From NCBI RefSeq assembly GCF_014322795.1, contig NZ_JAASTT010000012.1:1-64000 (forward strand): a stretch of DNA of 64,000 nt, written 5' to 3'. The notes beneath the pieces are model-generated. The model was not told the DNA's origin and made no database searches. It saw nothing but the letters and a program-made list of their open reading frames with translations. A program made the translations under genes and the position numbers. The DNA is from Paenilisteria portnoyi (GTDB taxonomy: Bacteria > Bacillota > Bacilli > Lactobacillales > Listeriaceae). Of the stretch, positions 26,970-37,024 are shown piece by piece. Each line of letters opens with the position of its first letter. Positions within the stretch are counted from its first letter, which is position 1.

Positions 26970-28040
26970 TTATTTTAATTCATTATTTGGTCTTAATTGA
27001 AACGCCTGGCCAGGTTTTAGGAAGGGAAGTATGGCGATGGAGTCTGGAGTGATCTGCCCAATATTATTTGTTTTTGGCTCGACAGGCAAGTCGTAGAGGG
27101 CTATCGTTATTTCGCCTTGATACCGTCCGAATAAGTTGTTATCAATGAGGATGCTACCGATGGGACGCGTGTTTGATAGTGTAGCTGGAATATCGAGTTT
27201 CGCTAAAGCTGGTCGGGATTTTTCTAAGCGAATGAGGTCACGTGCTGGGTCCATGCGGTTATTATCTGGCTGCAACAGATGATTTTGGATGCGCGGATCT
27301 AGGTTTGGAGCTAATTGGCAGTCGAGTAATAGTGTGCTATCTTTGGCGAAAGCTGCGAATTGCTCGGTCGTTTGTATTTGCAGTGTGGGGTCGCCGATAT
27401 AAATGTTGTCGACGCCGAGTGTTTCTAGTTCAAGCGCTGCGACGAATGGATGGCTGTAGCGGTGTTTTTCGAGTGTTGGTAGGCCTTCGAATAAAGGTTG
27501 GCGTTTTTCACCGTCGCCGGGCACGAAAGCTGCAATTTTTAAGCCATGATGGTGTAGAAATGCATTCGTTTGCTTGAAAAAGGGAATATCGAGGCCTGTG
27601 TGTGGCTTTGGATAATAGTTATGGAAGGCTTCAACTTGTGAGATTTCGACGCCAGATTGAATAAGTATTTCTAAAAATGTGCTGTCAATGGTGCTAGCGT
27701 TGAGGTAGATTTTGATTTTCTTGGCAAGTTTTGCGATTTCGTCTGTCGTGAGTCCATAATCGACGCGTAGACCGGTGACGCCAAGTTCAGTTAGCTGGTC
27801 GGCGGTGTCGATGGTGAGCCCGATGTGTGCTAATGATGTAGCAGAAATATCGAGGATTAGTTGCATGTTGTATGTGTTTGCTGCAGCGCCAAGTCTTGTA
27901 AGCAAGTGTCGATAGTTTGCAGGATTTTCTTCTGGAATATGTAAGGAGCTGAAAATGAGCGAAAAGCCGTTGTTAGATGCTTGTTGGATGGTTTTTTCAA
28001 AGTCGTTGTCGCTAGATAAATAAATCGAGATACCGAACAT
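26970..28040 (-). CDS. mupG: MupG-type 6-phospho-N-acetylmuramidase (DUF871)
   Basis: 356-residue TIM-barrel protein followed by a small beta domain (~245-356), the DUF871 layout. MupG of Staphylococcus cleaves MurNAc-6P-GlcNAc after PTS uptake, releasing MurNAc-6P for MurQ. Family segments are MFGISIYLSS, VEAFHNYYPKPHTGLD, FVPGDGEKRQPLFEGLPTLE and the C-terminal TRPIGSILIDNNLFGRYQGE. The ATG at 28040 is preferred; a GTG three codons upstream is possible. It stands alone, but murQ, murP and murR lie about 10 kb downstream on the other strand, giving a complete pathway. Confidence 0.85.
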   Translation of the reverse strand: MFGISIYLSSDNDFEKTIQQASNNGFSLIFSSLHIPEENPANYRHLLTRLGAAANTYNMQLILDISATSLAHIGLTIDTADQLTELGVTGLRVDYGLTTDEIAKLAKKIKIYLNASTIDSTFLEILIQSGVEISQVEAFHNYYPKPHTGLDIPFFKQTNAFLHHHGLKIAAFVPGDGEKRQPLFEGLPTLEKHRYSHPFVAALELETLGVDNIYIGDPTLQIQTTEQFAAFAKDSTLLLDCQLAPNLDPRIQNHLLQPDNNRMDPARDLIRLEKSRPALAKLDIPATLSNTRPIGSILIDNNLFGRYQGEITIALYDLPVEPKTNNIGQITPDSIAILPFLKPGQAFQLRPNNELK

Positions 28041-28116
28041 GTGAATCACCGTACTTTCGTGGTATTTTAAGCTAAGTATACAGGTTGTGAAATTTTATTT
28101 CAAACAAAAGAGGATG

Positions 28117-28281
28117 GGACATAACCCAGATAAATCGGCGACAAGCGTTCGCATTCGGGGGATTAGGCGGACTTCCGGTTCTAACATACACCAGTATGCT
28201 CCGCTTCCGGCTTCCACCAAATCCCCTGAATACAAACGCTTTCGCTCGATTTATATAAAGCAGAATTTTTCGTCCTACCCG
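28117..28281. repeat. large hairpin-forming intergenic repeat
   Basis: Arms at about 28130-28164 and 28219-28253 pair over ~30 bases with a few mismatches (TAAATCG/CGATTTA, GGGGATT/AATCCCC). The apex has ACATA-CACCAG-TATG flanked by CCGG repeats. A GGATGGGACATAACCC lead-in and a TTTTTCGTCCTACCC exit extend the base of the stem. A shortened copy lies at 23429-23488. It fills most of the gap between the mupG-like gene and ytqB. Confidence 0.75.
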
Positions 28282-28305
28282 AAGAAATGGGAGAGCGCTT
28301 TTGCC

Positions 28306-28902
28306 TTATCTTGAGTTTTGTCTCAACCTCTTTATTTTTCGTTTTTCAATGGCAATTACAAAAGGCGGGTTATTGCGTTGGTTGATGAAGCGGTATTCTA
28401 AGACATGAAACTGCTCTTGGGGGAGCGCTTCGGTATAGTGTAGCACGGCGGATTTCTCGGTTTGGCCCTCGGGATGCCCGTGATAAATAACTAGAATCAC
28501 GATACCGCCGACCGTAAGTAGAGATAGGGCCGCTTCAATGGCCTTGATAGTAGAGTCAGCGAGTGTTGTGATTGTTTTGTCGCCACCCGGAAGGTAGCCT
28601 AGATTGAAGATAGCTGCCTTGATTTCGGTTTGTTGTGGCAGGAGCTCGATCATGTTTGCGTGGCTCTCGCGGAAAAGTGTGACTTGATCGGCAACATGTT
28701 TCTCAGTGAGCAATTGCGTCGTTGCTTCGATGGCTTCTTGCTGGATATCGAAACCAAATACGTGGCCATTCACACCAACCAGATTGGCTAAAAATGCTGT
28801 ATCGTGGCCATTTCCAATCGTGGCATCAACAACAGTATCGCCAGGCAAAATAAGACGGGTCAGCAGGTCGTGACTGAATGGTAAAATGCTTTTTAAGTTC
28901 AT
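28306..28902 (-). CDS. ytqB: class I SAM-dependent methyltransferase
   Basis: 198-residue Rossmann-fold methyltransferase of the YtqB type (rRNA_methylase family). The SAM site is VVDATIGNGHDTAFLA, followed by VFGFDIQQEA and FNLGYLPGGDK, an N-x-G-Y-L-P motif typical of the family. Its start overlaps the ytqA stop by 4 bases (ATGA), so it is the second gene of a ytqA-ytqB operon. The target is not known from sequence. Confidence 0.88.
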   Translation of the reverse strand: MNLKSILPFSHDLLTRLILPGDTVVDATIGNGHDTAFLANLVGVNGHVFGFDIQQEAIEATTQLLTEKHVADQVTLFRESHANMIELLPQQTEIKAAIFNLGYLPGGDKTITTLADSTIKAIEAALSLLTVGGIVILVIYHGHPEGQTEKSAVLHYTEALPQEQFHVLEYRFINQRNNPPFVIAIEKRKIKRLRQNSR

Positions 28903-29858
28903 GCTTCGTTCCCAACCTTTGCTGTGTTGTAAAATTTCCCTTGCCAACTATCACGTCTAACGAGTTCCGCATCAATCGAATTCAAAACTTCCCACTTATT
29001 CAAGCTCCAAATCGGGCCAATTAAGTCTTCGATTGCGCCGTCTCCTGTAATGCGATGAATGACCATTTCAGGAGGGAGTATCTCGAGCTGATCACAAACC
29101 AGGCTGACATAATCGTCTTTTGTTAAAAATTTTAGTTCGCCATTTTTGTATTGCTGAACCATCGGCGTGCCTTTTAGCAAGTGCAACAGATGGATTTTGA
29201 TGCCCGCGACGCCGCTTTCAACGACTTTTTGCACGGTTTGCATCATCATTTCTGGTGTTTCACGAGGCAGGCCGTTGATAATATGCGTACAAACACGAAT
29301 CCTGCGAGCGTGTAATTTTTTGACACCTTCCACATAGCAATCGTAGTCATGTGCCCGATTGATGAGTACGCCAGTCTCGTTGTGCGCGCTTTGGAGGCCG
29401 AGTTCCACCCAGAGGTAGATTCGCTCGTTTAACTCGGCTAAATAGTCCAAAACGTCATCAGGAAGGCAATCAGGGCGTGTTGCAATCGATAAACCGACGA
29501 CGCCAGGTTCATTTAGCACGGATTCATATTTTTCGCGCAGTTCGGCAACAGGGGCGTGCGTGTTCGTGAATGCTTGGAAATAGGCCATATATTTGCCGTC
29601 TTTCCATTTTGTATGCATCCGGTCCTTGATCGCGTGAAACTGGGTCTGCAAATCGTCCACTCGATCGCCTGCAAAATCACCAGACCCCGCCGCACTGCAA
29701 AAAGTACAACCCCCATGCGCTACCGTACCATCACGATTTGGACAGTCAAAGCCACCATCCAGCGCCACTTTGAAAACTTTGTAGCCAAAATGGTCACGCA
29801 AGCAGTAATTCCATGTGTGGTATCGTTTATTATCGTTCGTATATGGAAATGGGTTCAT
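28899..29858 (-). CDS. ytqA: radical SAM protein, TIGR01212 family
   Basis: 319-residue radical SAM enzyme. The cluster cysteines are Cys39, Cys51 and Cys54 in FDCPNRDG and GGCTFC, the wide spacing typical of YtqA/YhcC proteins. GLSIATRPDCLPDDV and WVELGLQSAHNET are family segments related to the Elp3/HemN-like barrel. AAGGAG lies upstream of the start. First gene of the ytqA-ytqB operon; the substrate is unknown. Confidence 0.9.
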   Translation of the reverse strand: MNPFPYTNDNKRYHTWNYCLRDHFGYKVFKVALDGGFDCPNRDGTVAHGGCTFCSAAGSGDFAGDRVDDLQTQFHAIKDRMHTKWKDGKYMAYFQAFTNTHAPVAELREKYESVLNEPGVVGLSIATRPDCLPDDVLDYLAELNERIYLWVELGLQSAHNETGVLINRAHDYDCYVEGVKKLHARRIRVCTHIINGLPRETPEMMMQTVQKVVESGVAGIKIHLLHLLKGTPMVQQYKNGELKFLTKDDYVSLVCDQLEILPPEMVIHRITGDGAIEDLIGPIWSLNKWEVLNSIDAELVRRDSWQGKFYNTAKVGNEA

Positions 29859-30002
29859 TTTTTGTCAAACTCCTTCAAACTTGAAATAATCATCCTTGTT
29901 ATTTTATCATATTTTTCAGGGTTGCGGAGGAGTTATCATTGTGCTATGATATAAAAATACTTTAACTTGGTAATGTACTAAAACGACTTGGGGGCAGAGA
30001 AA

Positions 30003-31409
30003 ATGAACAAAACAAACAAAAAAATGGGTTATCTCGTATTGACATCTTTAGTAGTAGGAAACATGATTGGATCAGGAATCTTCATGTTGCCGCGACAAAT
30101 GGCGGCCGTAGCAAGTCCACTCGGCATTATGCTGGCATGGATTTTAACAGGAACCGGTGTGTTAATGATCGCGCTCGTATTCGGAAATTTGGCTGTGCGA
30201 CGACCAGACTTAACAAGTGGTGCGCAAAGCCATGCGTTCGAATTGTTCCGCAATCCAAAATTAAAACGGCTGGCAGGATTCATCGCCGTCTGGAGTTACT
30301 GGGTCGCTAACTGGGCAGGAAACGTGTCCATTATCACCTCTTTTGCAGGTTACTTATCCGTCTTTTTTCCAGTACTTAATAGTAAAAAAATCGTGTTTAC
30401 CATGGGATCTTATCAGTTAGGACTCGGCCAATTATTGACGTTTCTTATTTGTTCGCTACTTTTGTGGGGCGTTTGCCTGATCATCATTCAAGGAGTAAGC
30501 GGGGCGGGACGAATTAATTTAATCGCAACAGCAGCGAAAATTATCGGCTTCTTCCTATTCATTGTCGTCGGTTTATTCGCTTTCCAATCCTCTGTAATGG
30601 GCGAGTGGTATCATCCGGTTGTCGACACGAGCGGACTAGAAAACGGCTTGCTATCACAAGTCAACAGTGCGGCAATCGTTACATTATGGGCGTTCATCGG
30701 AATTGAGTCGGCAATGATGTTTGCGGGACGCGCGAAATCCGGTAAAACAGTTCGTGCTGCGACTATTTCTGGGCTGGTCATCTCGGTTTGTCTCTACACG
30801 ACAATCACGATTCTGGCACTCGGGCTCATTCCTAAATCCAAGCTATTACATTCCGCAAGTCCGTTAGCCGATGCGCTAAACGTTGTCACGGGTAGCGGTG
30901 GCTCGGCAGTTATGGCATTGCTCGCACTTGTCTGCTTATTTGGCTCAGCGATTGGTTGGATTATGATGAGTTCCGAAGCGCCGTACCAAGCCGCGAAAAA
31001 TGGACTTTTCCTCCCATTCCTAGCGAAAACGAATAAAAATGGTACGCCAGTCCTTGTTCTCATTTTGACATGTTGTGCGTCCCAATTATTCATCCTATCA
31101 ACGCTTTCTGGCAACATCGCAACAGCCTACGATTTCGTGGTCAAAGTCTCGACGCTGGCGTTTCTCGTCCAATATTTCATCTCACCACTATTCCAACTGA
31201 AATTGACGCTAACAGGTGCGACATATGAGACGAATTCAATAGGGAAACGTTGGTTTGATGGCTTTATCGCAGCTCTTGCACTAACGTACGCTAGTTGGAT
31301 TATCAAAAGTGGAACAGAGGACTGGCGCGTGTTCGCTCTTAGTCTAGGCCTATTCTTCCTAGGATTCCTATTATATCCGTTGATGAAATACAAGCCGTTA
31401 GCGAAATGA
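30003..31409 (+). CDS. APC-family amino acid antiporter
   Basis: 468-residue transporter with 12 or more helices. The N-terminal motif VVGNMIGSGIFMLPRQMA is the substrate-binding turn of the amino acid/polyamine antiporter (APA) group, which includes arginine/ornithine and lysine exchangers. LWAFIGIESAMMFAGRAK is the helix 6 signature. The ATG at 30003 follows GGGGGCAGAG; the frame start at 29988 lies on that site. The amino acid carried cannot be told from the sequence. Monocistronic. Confidence 0.88.
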   Translation: MNKTNKKMGYLVLTSLVVGNMIGSGIFMLPRQMAAVASPLGIMLAWILTGTGVLMIALVFGNLAVRRPDLTSGAQSHAFELFRNPKLKRLAGFIAVWSYWVANWAGNVSIITSFAGYLSVFFPVLNSKKIVFTMGSYQLGLGQLLTFLICSLLLWGVCLIIIQGVSGAGRINLIATAAKIIGFFLFIVVGLFAFQSSVMGEWYHPVVDTSGLENGLLSQVNSAAIVTLWAFIGIESAMMFAGRAKSGKTVRAATISGLVISVCLYTTITILALGLIPKSKLLHSASPLADALNVVTGSGGSAVMALLALVCLFGSAIGWIMMSSEAPYQAAKNGLFLPFLAKTNKNGTPVLVLILTCCASQLFILSTLSGNIATAYDFVVKVSTLAFLVQYFISPLFQLKLTLTGATYETNSIGKRWFDGFIAALALTYASWIIKSGTEDWRVFALSLGLFFLGFLLYPLMKYKPLAK

Positions 31410-31489
31410 CAATCGTTGCTTTATCCGCGTTTTTATGCTATTTTTAAGACATCTTTAGGTTACTTTGGAAACGCGAAAGAAGTGGGGAA

Positions 31490-32122
31490 ATGATAATTGT
31501 ATACCTTGTGCTGGCGATTATTTGTTTGATGGTCATCACAGCTTTTTATGGGAAAGTAAATATTCGAAAACATTGGGTTGGTTTCGCAGCGCTTGTTCTA
31601 CTGGTGGCGATGGTGGCGATTTTTTTCAGGCAAACGTTTTTCGTGACGGGCAGTCCGTATCATGAAATTCACAAACAGGTTGCTTCGACCGATCTTTCTT
31701 CGGAGTCAGTAAATGGGATTAAAATCGATCAAGTACTGGCAACCGAAACACAGAAAACAGATTTTAAATCGAAGGAAGTCACGGATAAAAGTCTCCAAAA
31801 AGAGATAAAAGTACTCGTTCCAAAGAATAAAGAAAAGGCCACATACTGGGTATCTATCGAGGACGCTGACAAAAATCGCGTGATACATATCGAATATGGA
31901 AGCGATAAATTAACAACGAGCCGTGGCATCAAGTTTGGTGATTCTGTTGATAAAGTGACTAGTACGTATGGTTCGGCGTATCGTAATTTAACGAAGTCCG
32001 ATCGCTATGAGCAGGAGCTCGTGTATGAAGATAAGGATAATAATATCGAATTGCGCTTTGGGTTCTGGGATAATAAAGTCGAGATGATTTGGTTGACCGC
32101 GCTTGATAAGGCGCCGATTTAG
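31490..32122 (+). CDS. membrane-anchored protein, unknown function
   Basis: 210 residues with two N-terminal membrane helices (about 2-19 and 29-47), then a charged soluble region predicted to lie outside the cell. Residues ~115-205 look like a small beta-rich domain (YWVSIEDADKNRVIHIEYG, RFGFWDNKVEMIWLT). GTGGGGA precedes the start. No family is recognised. It precedes the leuS promoter but is not part of the leuS operon. Confidence 0.7.
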   Translation: MIIVYLVLAIICLMVITAFYGKVNIRKHWVGFAALVLLVAMVAIFFRQTFFVTGSPYHEIHKQVASTDLSSESVNGIKIDQVLATETQKTDFKSKEVTDKSLQKEIKVLVPKNKEKATYWVSIEDADKNRVIHIEYGSDKLTTSRGIKFGDSVDKVTSTYGSAYRNLTKSDRYEQELVYEDKDNNIELRFGFWDNKVEMIWLTALDKAPI

Positions 32123-32126
32123 AGGG

Positions 32127-32155
32127 TTGTCAAAGCGTGGCGGATACGTTACAAT
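32127..32155 (+). promoter_or_regulatory. promoter of leuS
   Basis: TTGTCA (32127-32132), 17-base spacer, TACAAT (32150-32155), at the head of the T-box leader. Confidence 0.75.
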
Positions 32156-32159
32156 AGAA

Positions 32160-32400
32160 CTATTGATGAAACAAGAAAGAGGAGTAGTAGTACAAGTTCT
32201 TGGCGTTTAGAGAGGTGACGGTTGGTGCGAGTCACACGCGAAGATGTACGAACTTGCCTCGGCACGCATAGATGTGGTGAAAACCGCCGTCCTTTTCCGC
32301 GTTAAGGAATTCTTGAGTTGAGTGGAGACACTAATTTGGGTGGTACCGCGGGGGTTTTTACTCTCGTCCCATGGCATTTTTTTGCTGTGGGATTTTTTTG
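32160..32400 (+). promoter_or_regulatory. T-box leader of leuS
   Basis: Contains the conserved T-box TGGGTGGTACCGCGG at about 32338-32351, and a terminator (GTCCCA...TGGGATTTTTTT, ~32365-32399). By alignment with the trp leaders below, the specifier loop reads GAA-CTT-GC, giving a leucine CTT codon at about 32253-32255. Uncharged tRNA-Leu would stabilise the antiterminator. Confidence 0.93.
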
Positions 32401-32434
32401 TTTTGCAGCAAGTATAGAAAGGGAGTTATGGATT

Positions 32435-34849
32435 ATGACATTTAATCACAAAGAGATGGAGCCGAAATGGCAGAAGAGATGGGAAGACGAGAAGATTTTC
32501 AAAACGACGGAGGACGCGGATAAGTCGAATTTTTATGCACTCGATATGTTTCCTTATCCATCAGGCTCAGGACTCCACGTTGGACATCCAGAAGGTTATA
32601 CGGCGACGGATATTATTTCACGAATGAAGCGCATGCAAGGGTTTAACGTGCTTCATCCGATTGGTTGGGATGCGTTTGGACTGCCAGCTGAGCAGTACGC
32701 GATTGATACGGGGAACGACCCTGCTGCATTTACAGCGCATAATATCGAGAATTTCACGCGCCAAATCAAGTCGCTAGGCTTCTCTTATGACTGGGATCGC
32801 GAAATTAACACGACCGACCCGAATTATTATAAATGGACGCAATGGATTTTCACGAAACTATACGAAAAAGGGCTCGCTTATGAGGCTGAGGTTGCGGTGA
32901 ACTGGTGTCCAGCGCTTGGTACGGTGCTTGCGAATGAAGAAGTTATCGATGGCAAAAGTGAGCGCGGCGGGCATCCTGTTTTTCGTAAACCGATGCGTCA
33001 ATGGATGCTAAAAATTACGGCGTACGCGGATCGTTTGCTAGATGATTTGGATTTGGTGGATTGGCCAGAGAATATTAAAGATATGCAGCGTAACTGGATT
33101 GGGCGATCAGAAGGTGCGGAGGTTGCGTTTCAAGTGAAAGACAACGACGCGAATTTCACTGTATTTACGACGCGTCCAGATACACTTTTTGGGGCAACGT
33201 ATGCGGTTCTAGCGCCAGAGCATGATTTGGTGGATAAGATTGTAACAGCGGATCAAAAAGAAGCGGTGACGGCGTATCAGAAACAAGTGGAGCTTAAAAG
33301 TGAGTTGGAGCGTACCGATCTTGCGAAAGATAAGACTGGCGTTTTCACGGGAGCTTACGCGATTAATCCGGTGAACGGCGAAGAGATGCCGATTTGGATT
33401 GCCGATTATGTCCTAATTCAGTACGGAACTGGTGCAATTATGGCGGTTCCGGCACACGATGAGCGTGATTATGCGTTCGCGACACAATTCCATTTGGACA
33501 TTAAAGCGGTTCTGGCTGGCGGAAATGTCGAAGAAGAGGCTTATACGGGCGATGGGGACCACATTAATTCAGAATTTCTCAACGGTCTGAATAAAGACGA
33601 TGCGATTGCCAAAATCATTGACTGGCTAGAAGAAAATAAAGCTGGTACGCGTAAAATTAGTTTCCGTTTGCGCGATTGGTTGTTCAGCCGTCAACGTTAT
33701 TGGGGCGAGCCGATTCCTGTCATTCATTGGGAAGATGGCGAAACAACAACGATTCCAGAACAAGAATTGCCACTACTCCTTCCAAAAGCAACCGAAATCA
33801 AGCCATCTGGAACAGGCGAATCACCACTTGCAAACTTGACTGACTGGGTAAATGTGGTCGATGCAAATGGTCGTAAAGGAGTTCGCGAAACGAATACAAT
33901 GCCGCAGTGGGCTGGCTCTAGCTGGTACTTCTTGCGCTATATCGATCCGGAAAACAAGGACGTTTTGGCAGATAAAGAAAAGCTTGAAAAATGGCTTCCG
34001 GTCGACGTGTATATCGGTGGCGCCGAGCATGCGGTATTGCACTTGCTATACGCGCGATTCTGGCACAAATTCCTATACGATATCGGTGTTGTACCAACGA
34101 AAGAACCGTTCCAAAAACTGTTTAACCAAGGCATGATTTTGGGCGATAATAACGAGAAAATGAGTAAATCTCGCGGCAATGTTGTCAATCCAGATGACGT
34201 GGTTGAACAATACGGCGCGGACACGCTACGCCTCTACGAAATGTTCATGGGACCACTTGAAGCATCGATTCCATGGAACGCAAATGGCCTAGAAGGAGCA
34301 CGCAAATTCCTAGATCGCGTTTGGCGCTTGTTCATCGAGGAAGAAACAGGCGAAATCAACGCTAAAATTACGACAGAAGCCAATGTTGACCTTGAGAAAT
34401 CGTACCACCAAATGGTGAAAATGGTATCCGAACACTACGAAAACCTGCGCTTCAATACAGGTATTTCACAGTTGATGATTTTTATAAACGATGCATATAA
34501 AGCAACGACCGTTCCGAAAAACTATGCAGAAGGTTTCGTTCAACTCCTTTCGCCAATCGCACCACATTTGGCAGAAGAACTATGGAATCGTCTTGGTCAT
34601 ACCGAAACGATTACGTATGAGTCATGGCCAACATTTGATGCTTCTAAATTGGTGGAAGATGAAGTCGAAATCGTGCTACAAGTGAATGGTAAAGTGAGAG
34701 CAAAAGTCACAGTAGCGAAAGATTTAGCCCGAGATGAGCTAGAACAAATCGCTCGAAGCAATGATAAAATCACCGAAGAAATAGCGGGCAAAACAGTCCG
34801 TAAAGTCATCGCTGTCCCTGGTAAATTGGTAAACATTGTAGCTAATTAA
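32435..34849 (+). CDS. leuS: leucyl-tRNA synthetase
   Basis: 804-residue class I aminoacyl-tRNA synthetase. The HIGH motif is HVGH at 48-51, in [24 protein letters not shown] is at about 575-579. The editing domain sits between ([27 protein letters not shown]). The ATG at 32435 has GGGAG 9 bases upstream. A longer open frame would translate the T-box terminator and is rejected. Controlled by the T-box leader. Confidence 0.97.
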   Translation: MTFNHKEMEPKWQKRWEDEKIFKTTEDADKSNFYALDMFPYPSGSGLHVGHPEGYTATDIISRMKRMQGFNVLHPIGWDAFGLPAEQYAIDTGNDPAAFTAHNIENFTRQIKSLGFSYDWDREINTTDPNYYKWTQWIFTKLYEKGLAYEAEVAVNWCPALGTVLANEEVIDGKSERGGHPVFRKPMRQWMLKITAYADRLLDDLDLVDWPENIKDMQRNWIGRSEGAEVAFQVKDNDANFTVFTTRPDTLFGATYAVLAPEHDLVDKIVTADQKEAVTAYQKQVELKSELERTDLAKDKTGVFTGAYAINPVNGEEMPIWIADYVLIQYGTGAIMAVPAHDERDYAFATQFHLDIKAVLAGGNVEEEAYTGDGDHINSEFLNGLNKDDAIAKIIDWLEENKAGTRKISFRLRDWLFSRQRYWGEPIPVIHWEDGETTTIPEQELPLLLPKATEIKPSGTGESPLANLTDWVNVVDANGRKGVRETNTMPQWAGSSWYFLRYIDPENKDVLADKEKLEKWLPVDVYIGGAEHAVLHLLYARFWHKFLYDIGVVPTKEPFQKLFNQGMILGDNNEKMSKSRGNVVNPDDVVEQYGADTLRLYEMFMGPLEASIPWNANGLEGARKFLDRVWRLFIEEETGEINAKITTEANVDLEKSYHQMVKMVSEHYENLRFNTGISQLMIFINDAYKATTVPKNYAEGFVQLLSPIAPHLAEELWNRLGHTETITYESWPTFDASKLVEDEVEIVLQVNGKVRAKVTVAKDLARDELEQIARSNDKITEEIAGKTVRKVIAVPGKLVNIVAN

Positions 34850-34860
34850 ACTTAATAACC

Positions 34861-34899
34861 AGTCCATCTAACTCTATACATGGTTAGGTGGACTATTTT
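34861..34899 (+). terminator. leuS terminator
   Basis: AGTCCATCTAAC...GTTAGGTGGACT hairpin with wobble pairs and an ATTTTG tail. Confidence 0.8.
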
Positions 34900-34993
34900 G
34901 TTTCTAAAGAATTTTTAAAGGTTTGCTTTTTGTCAAATTCGTGTCATAAATCTATGGTATGATGGAAAAAATGAACCACTAGGATGATGAAGA

Positions 34994-35641
34994 ATGAACG
35001 TATTAATTGCAGATGATCAAAAAGATATGTTGAAAATTTTATGTGCTTATTTTGAAAAAGAGGGCTTTACTGTTTTTCAAGCGGAAAATGGAGAAGAGGC
35101 TTTAGAAATATATTATCGTGAGAAATTGGATTTAGCGGTGTTGGATTGGATGATGCCGGGCGTAAATGGTGTGGAAGTTTGCAAAGAAATGAAGGCGTCG
35201 GGCTCTGTGAAAGTGATGATGTTGACGGCGAAAAGTGAGGGCGAGGATGAATGTTATGCGCTCGAAACTGGAGCGGATGACTACGTTAAGAAGCCATTTT
35301 TCCCGAAAGCGTTGTTGGTTCGCGCGAAGAATTTGACGGGTTTTCAGAACTGTTTCGAAGTGGCGGATATTACGATTGATACATATGCCAAGAAATTATT
35401 TAAACAAGGTATGGATATTAATGCCACGAAAACAGAATACGAATTAATGCGCGTGTTATATCAAAATAAAGGTGCGATTCTGAATCGAAATCAGCTGCTG
35501 GATATTGTTTGGGGGATTGATTACGAAGGCGAAGAGCGCACAGTAGACACGCATATTAGGCGGCTTCGCGAAAAAGTTGGTGACGGGCTGATTAAGACGC
35601 ATCGCGGGATGGGCTATAGTATCGAGGTCGATAATGAGTAA
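34994..35641 (+). CDS. OmpR-family response regulator
   Basis: 215 residues: receiver domain (1-~115) with acidic Asp7/Asp8, phospho-acceptor Asp51 (LAVLDWMMPG), the Thr in MLTAKSE and Lys in DDYVKKPF; winged-helix DNA-binding domain (~125-213) with RTVDTHIRRLREKVG. It overlaps the sensor kinase by 8 bases. The following small ORF and lytic transglycosylase appear to be in the same transcript. The target genes are not known; cell-wall genes nearby are candidates. Confidence 0.93.
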   Translation: MNVLIADDQKDMLKILCAYFEKEGFTVFQAENGEEALEIYYREKLDLAVLDWMMPGVNGVEVCKEMKASGSVKVMMLTAKSEGEDECYALETGADDYVKKPFFPKALLVRAKNLTGFQNCFEVADITIDTYAKKLFKQGMDINATKTEYELMRVLYQNKGAILNRNQLLDIVWGIDYEGEERTVDTHIRRLREKVGDGLIKTHRGMGYSIEVDNE

Positions 35642-37007
35642 ACTCGGCCGTAAGCTGACGTGGCGCATTTCGGCAGTGGTTATCGGTGTTTTTGCGCTAT
35701 CGATGCTCGTAAATCAATTTTTTCTACCCAAATACTATCATTTTGAGATGAATCAAAAAGTGACGCAGGCGATGAAAGAGGTCGACAAGTGGGATAAGAA
35801 GCGGATTGAGAATGACCTTGGCATATTGGAAGCGAAGTATGACGTGACAATTGTAGCTGAGAAAATGAGCAATAATGTGGACGACCTCAATGAAATGTTG
35901 CGGCTAGACTTGGCGCAGAAACGCATTGCGCTAAACCGTTTTTGGGTGACAGGTGAGACGGTAGAGGATTTAAAAAAAGGCGCGATTATTACGAAATTAT
36001 ACGACCAAGGCAAGCAAAAATCGAGTTTTTTAGTGAGTTTAAACGAGAAGGATGGATTGCTTATCATGGCGGGGATTTCGATTGCCAATTACGATGAAAC
36101 CGCAAAAATCATCAATGAATTTAACTTGATGTTGATGCTGTTCGGCTCTATCTTAGTCGTTGCGCTTACTGGCTTTTTATCTCGAAAAATTACGAAACCG
36201 CTGAAGGAATTAAAAATGGTTGCTGATCAGATTTCGAAATTGGAGTTTGAGAAGGTGAGCATTGAAACACGCGATGAATTGGAAGATTTGGCGACGAGTA
36301 TTAATGTGATGAGTGATGATTTGAAGAAAGCGCATCATGCGTTGCTTCGACGGAATAAAGAGTTAAAGCATTTTATGGCGGACTTAACCCATGAATTGAA
36401 GACACCACTTGCACTGATTAAAGCCTACAGCATGGGGATTCAGGATGGCTTGGACGACGGGACTTACATGGCGACAATCGTGAAACAGACCAATCAAATC
36501 TCGGTGATTATCGAAGAATTATTGCGTTTTTCCAAAATGGAAGTAGATCCACTGCACCTAGAAAAAATCGAAGTTCGGATGCTTTTTGAGGAAATCCTTG
36601 CAAATTATCAAGAAACGACAGATCTAGATATTCGGACAAAATCGGAAATCAGTCCAGAAATCGTTATTTTGGCGGATAAGGCAAAACTAGAGATGGTGTT
36701 TAATAATGTCATCACAAACGCGGTGAAATACGCAACAACGAATCAAATTAAAATCGAGTGGACCGAGCAGAATAATAAAGTTTACTTCGCCATTAAAAAT
36801 GAAACAACGATCCGCGATTCGCAAACATTAGAGCATATTTGGATGCCGTTTTATGTGAGAGAAGCTTCGCGAAATAAGAACTTTTCGGGAACTGGGCTTG
36901 GGCTCGCCATTGTGCAAACGGTCATGGAACAGCATGAATTTGAATATGGTGCGAAATTGGAAGATGGCTGGATTACGTTTTATCTGATTTTTGATAAGGT
37001 CGAGTAA
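35634..37007 (+). CDS. sensor histidine kinase
   Basis: 457-residue membrane kinase. TM1 is ~10-30, an extracytoplasmic domain ~31-162, TM2 ~163-182, then HAMP (~183-235). The phospho-accepting His253 is in DLTHELKTPLALIKAY. N box is NNVITNAVKYAT and the G box GTGLGLAIVQTV. The ~130-residue outer domain is not a recognised sensor fold. Co-transcribed with its regulator and followed at 17 bases by a small membrane protein gene. Confidence 0.93.
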   Translation: MSKLGRKLTWRISAVVIGVFALSMLVNQFFLPKYYHFEMNQKVTQAMKEVDKWDKKRIENDLGILEAKYDVTIVAEKMSNNVDDLNEMLRLDLAQKRIALNRFWVTGETVEDLKKGAIITKLYDQGKQKSSFLVSLNEKDGLLIMAGISIANYDETAKIINEFNLMLMLFGSILVVALTGFLSRKITKPLKELKMVADQISKLEFEKVSIETRDELEDLATSINVMSDDLKKAHHALLRRNKELKHFMADLTHELKTPLALIKAYSMGIQDGLDDGTYMATIVKQTNQISVIIEELLRFSKMEVDPLHLEKIEVRMLFEEILANYQETTDLDIRTKSEISPEIVILADKAKLEMVFNNVITNAVKYATTNQIKIEWTEQNNKVYFAIKNETTIRDSQTLEHIWMPFYVREASRNKNFSGTGLGLAIVQTVMEQHEFEYGAKLEDGWITFYLIFDKVE

Positions 37008-37024
37008 GGGAGGGGAAAGCAAGT

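Noticed and set aside
32318-32434. N-terminal extension of leuS
   Set aside because: It translates the T-box antiterminator and terminator; the canonical start is at 32435.
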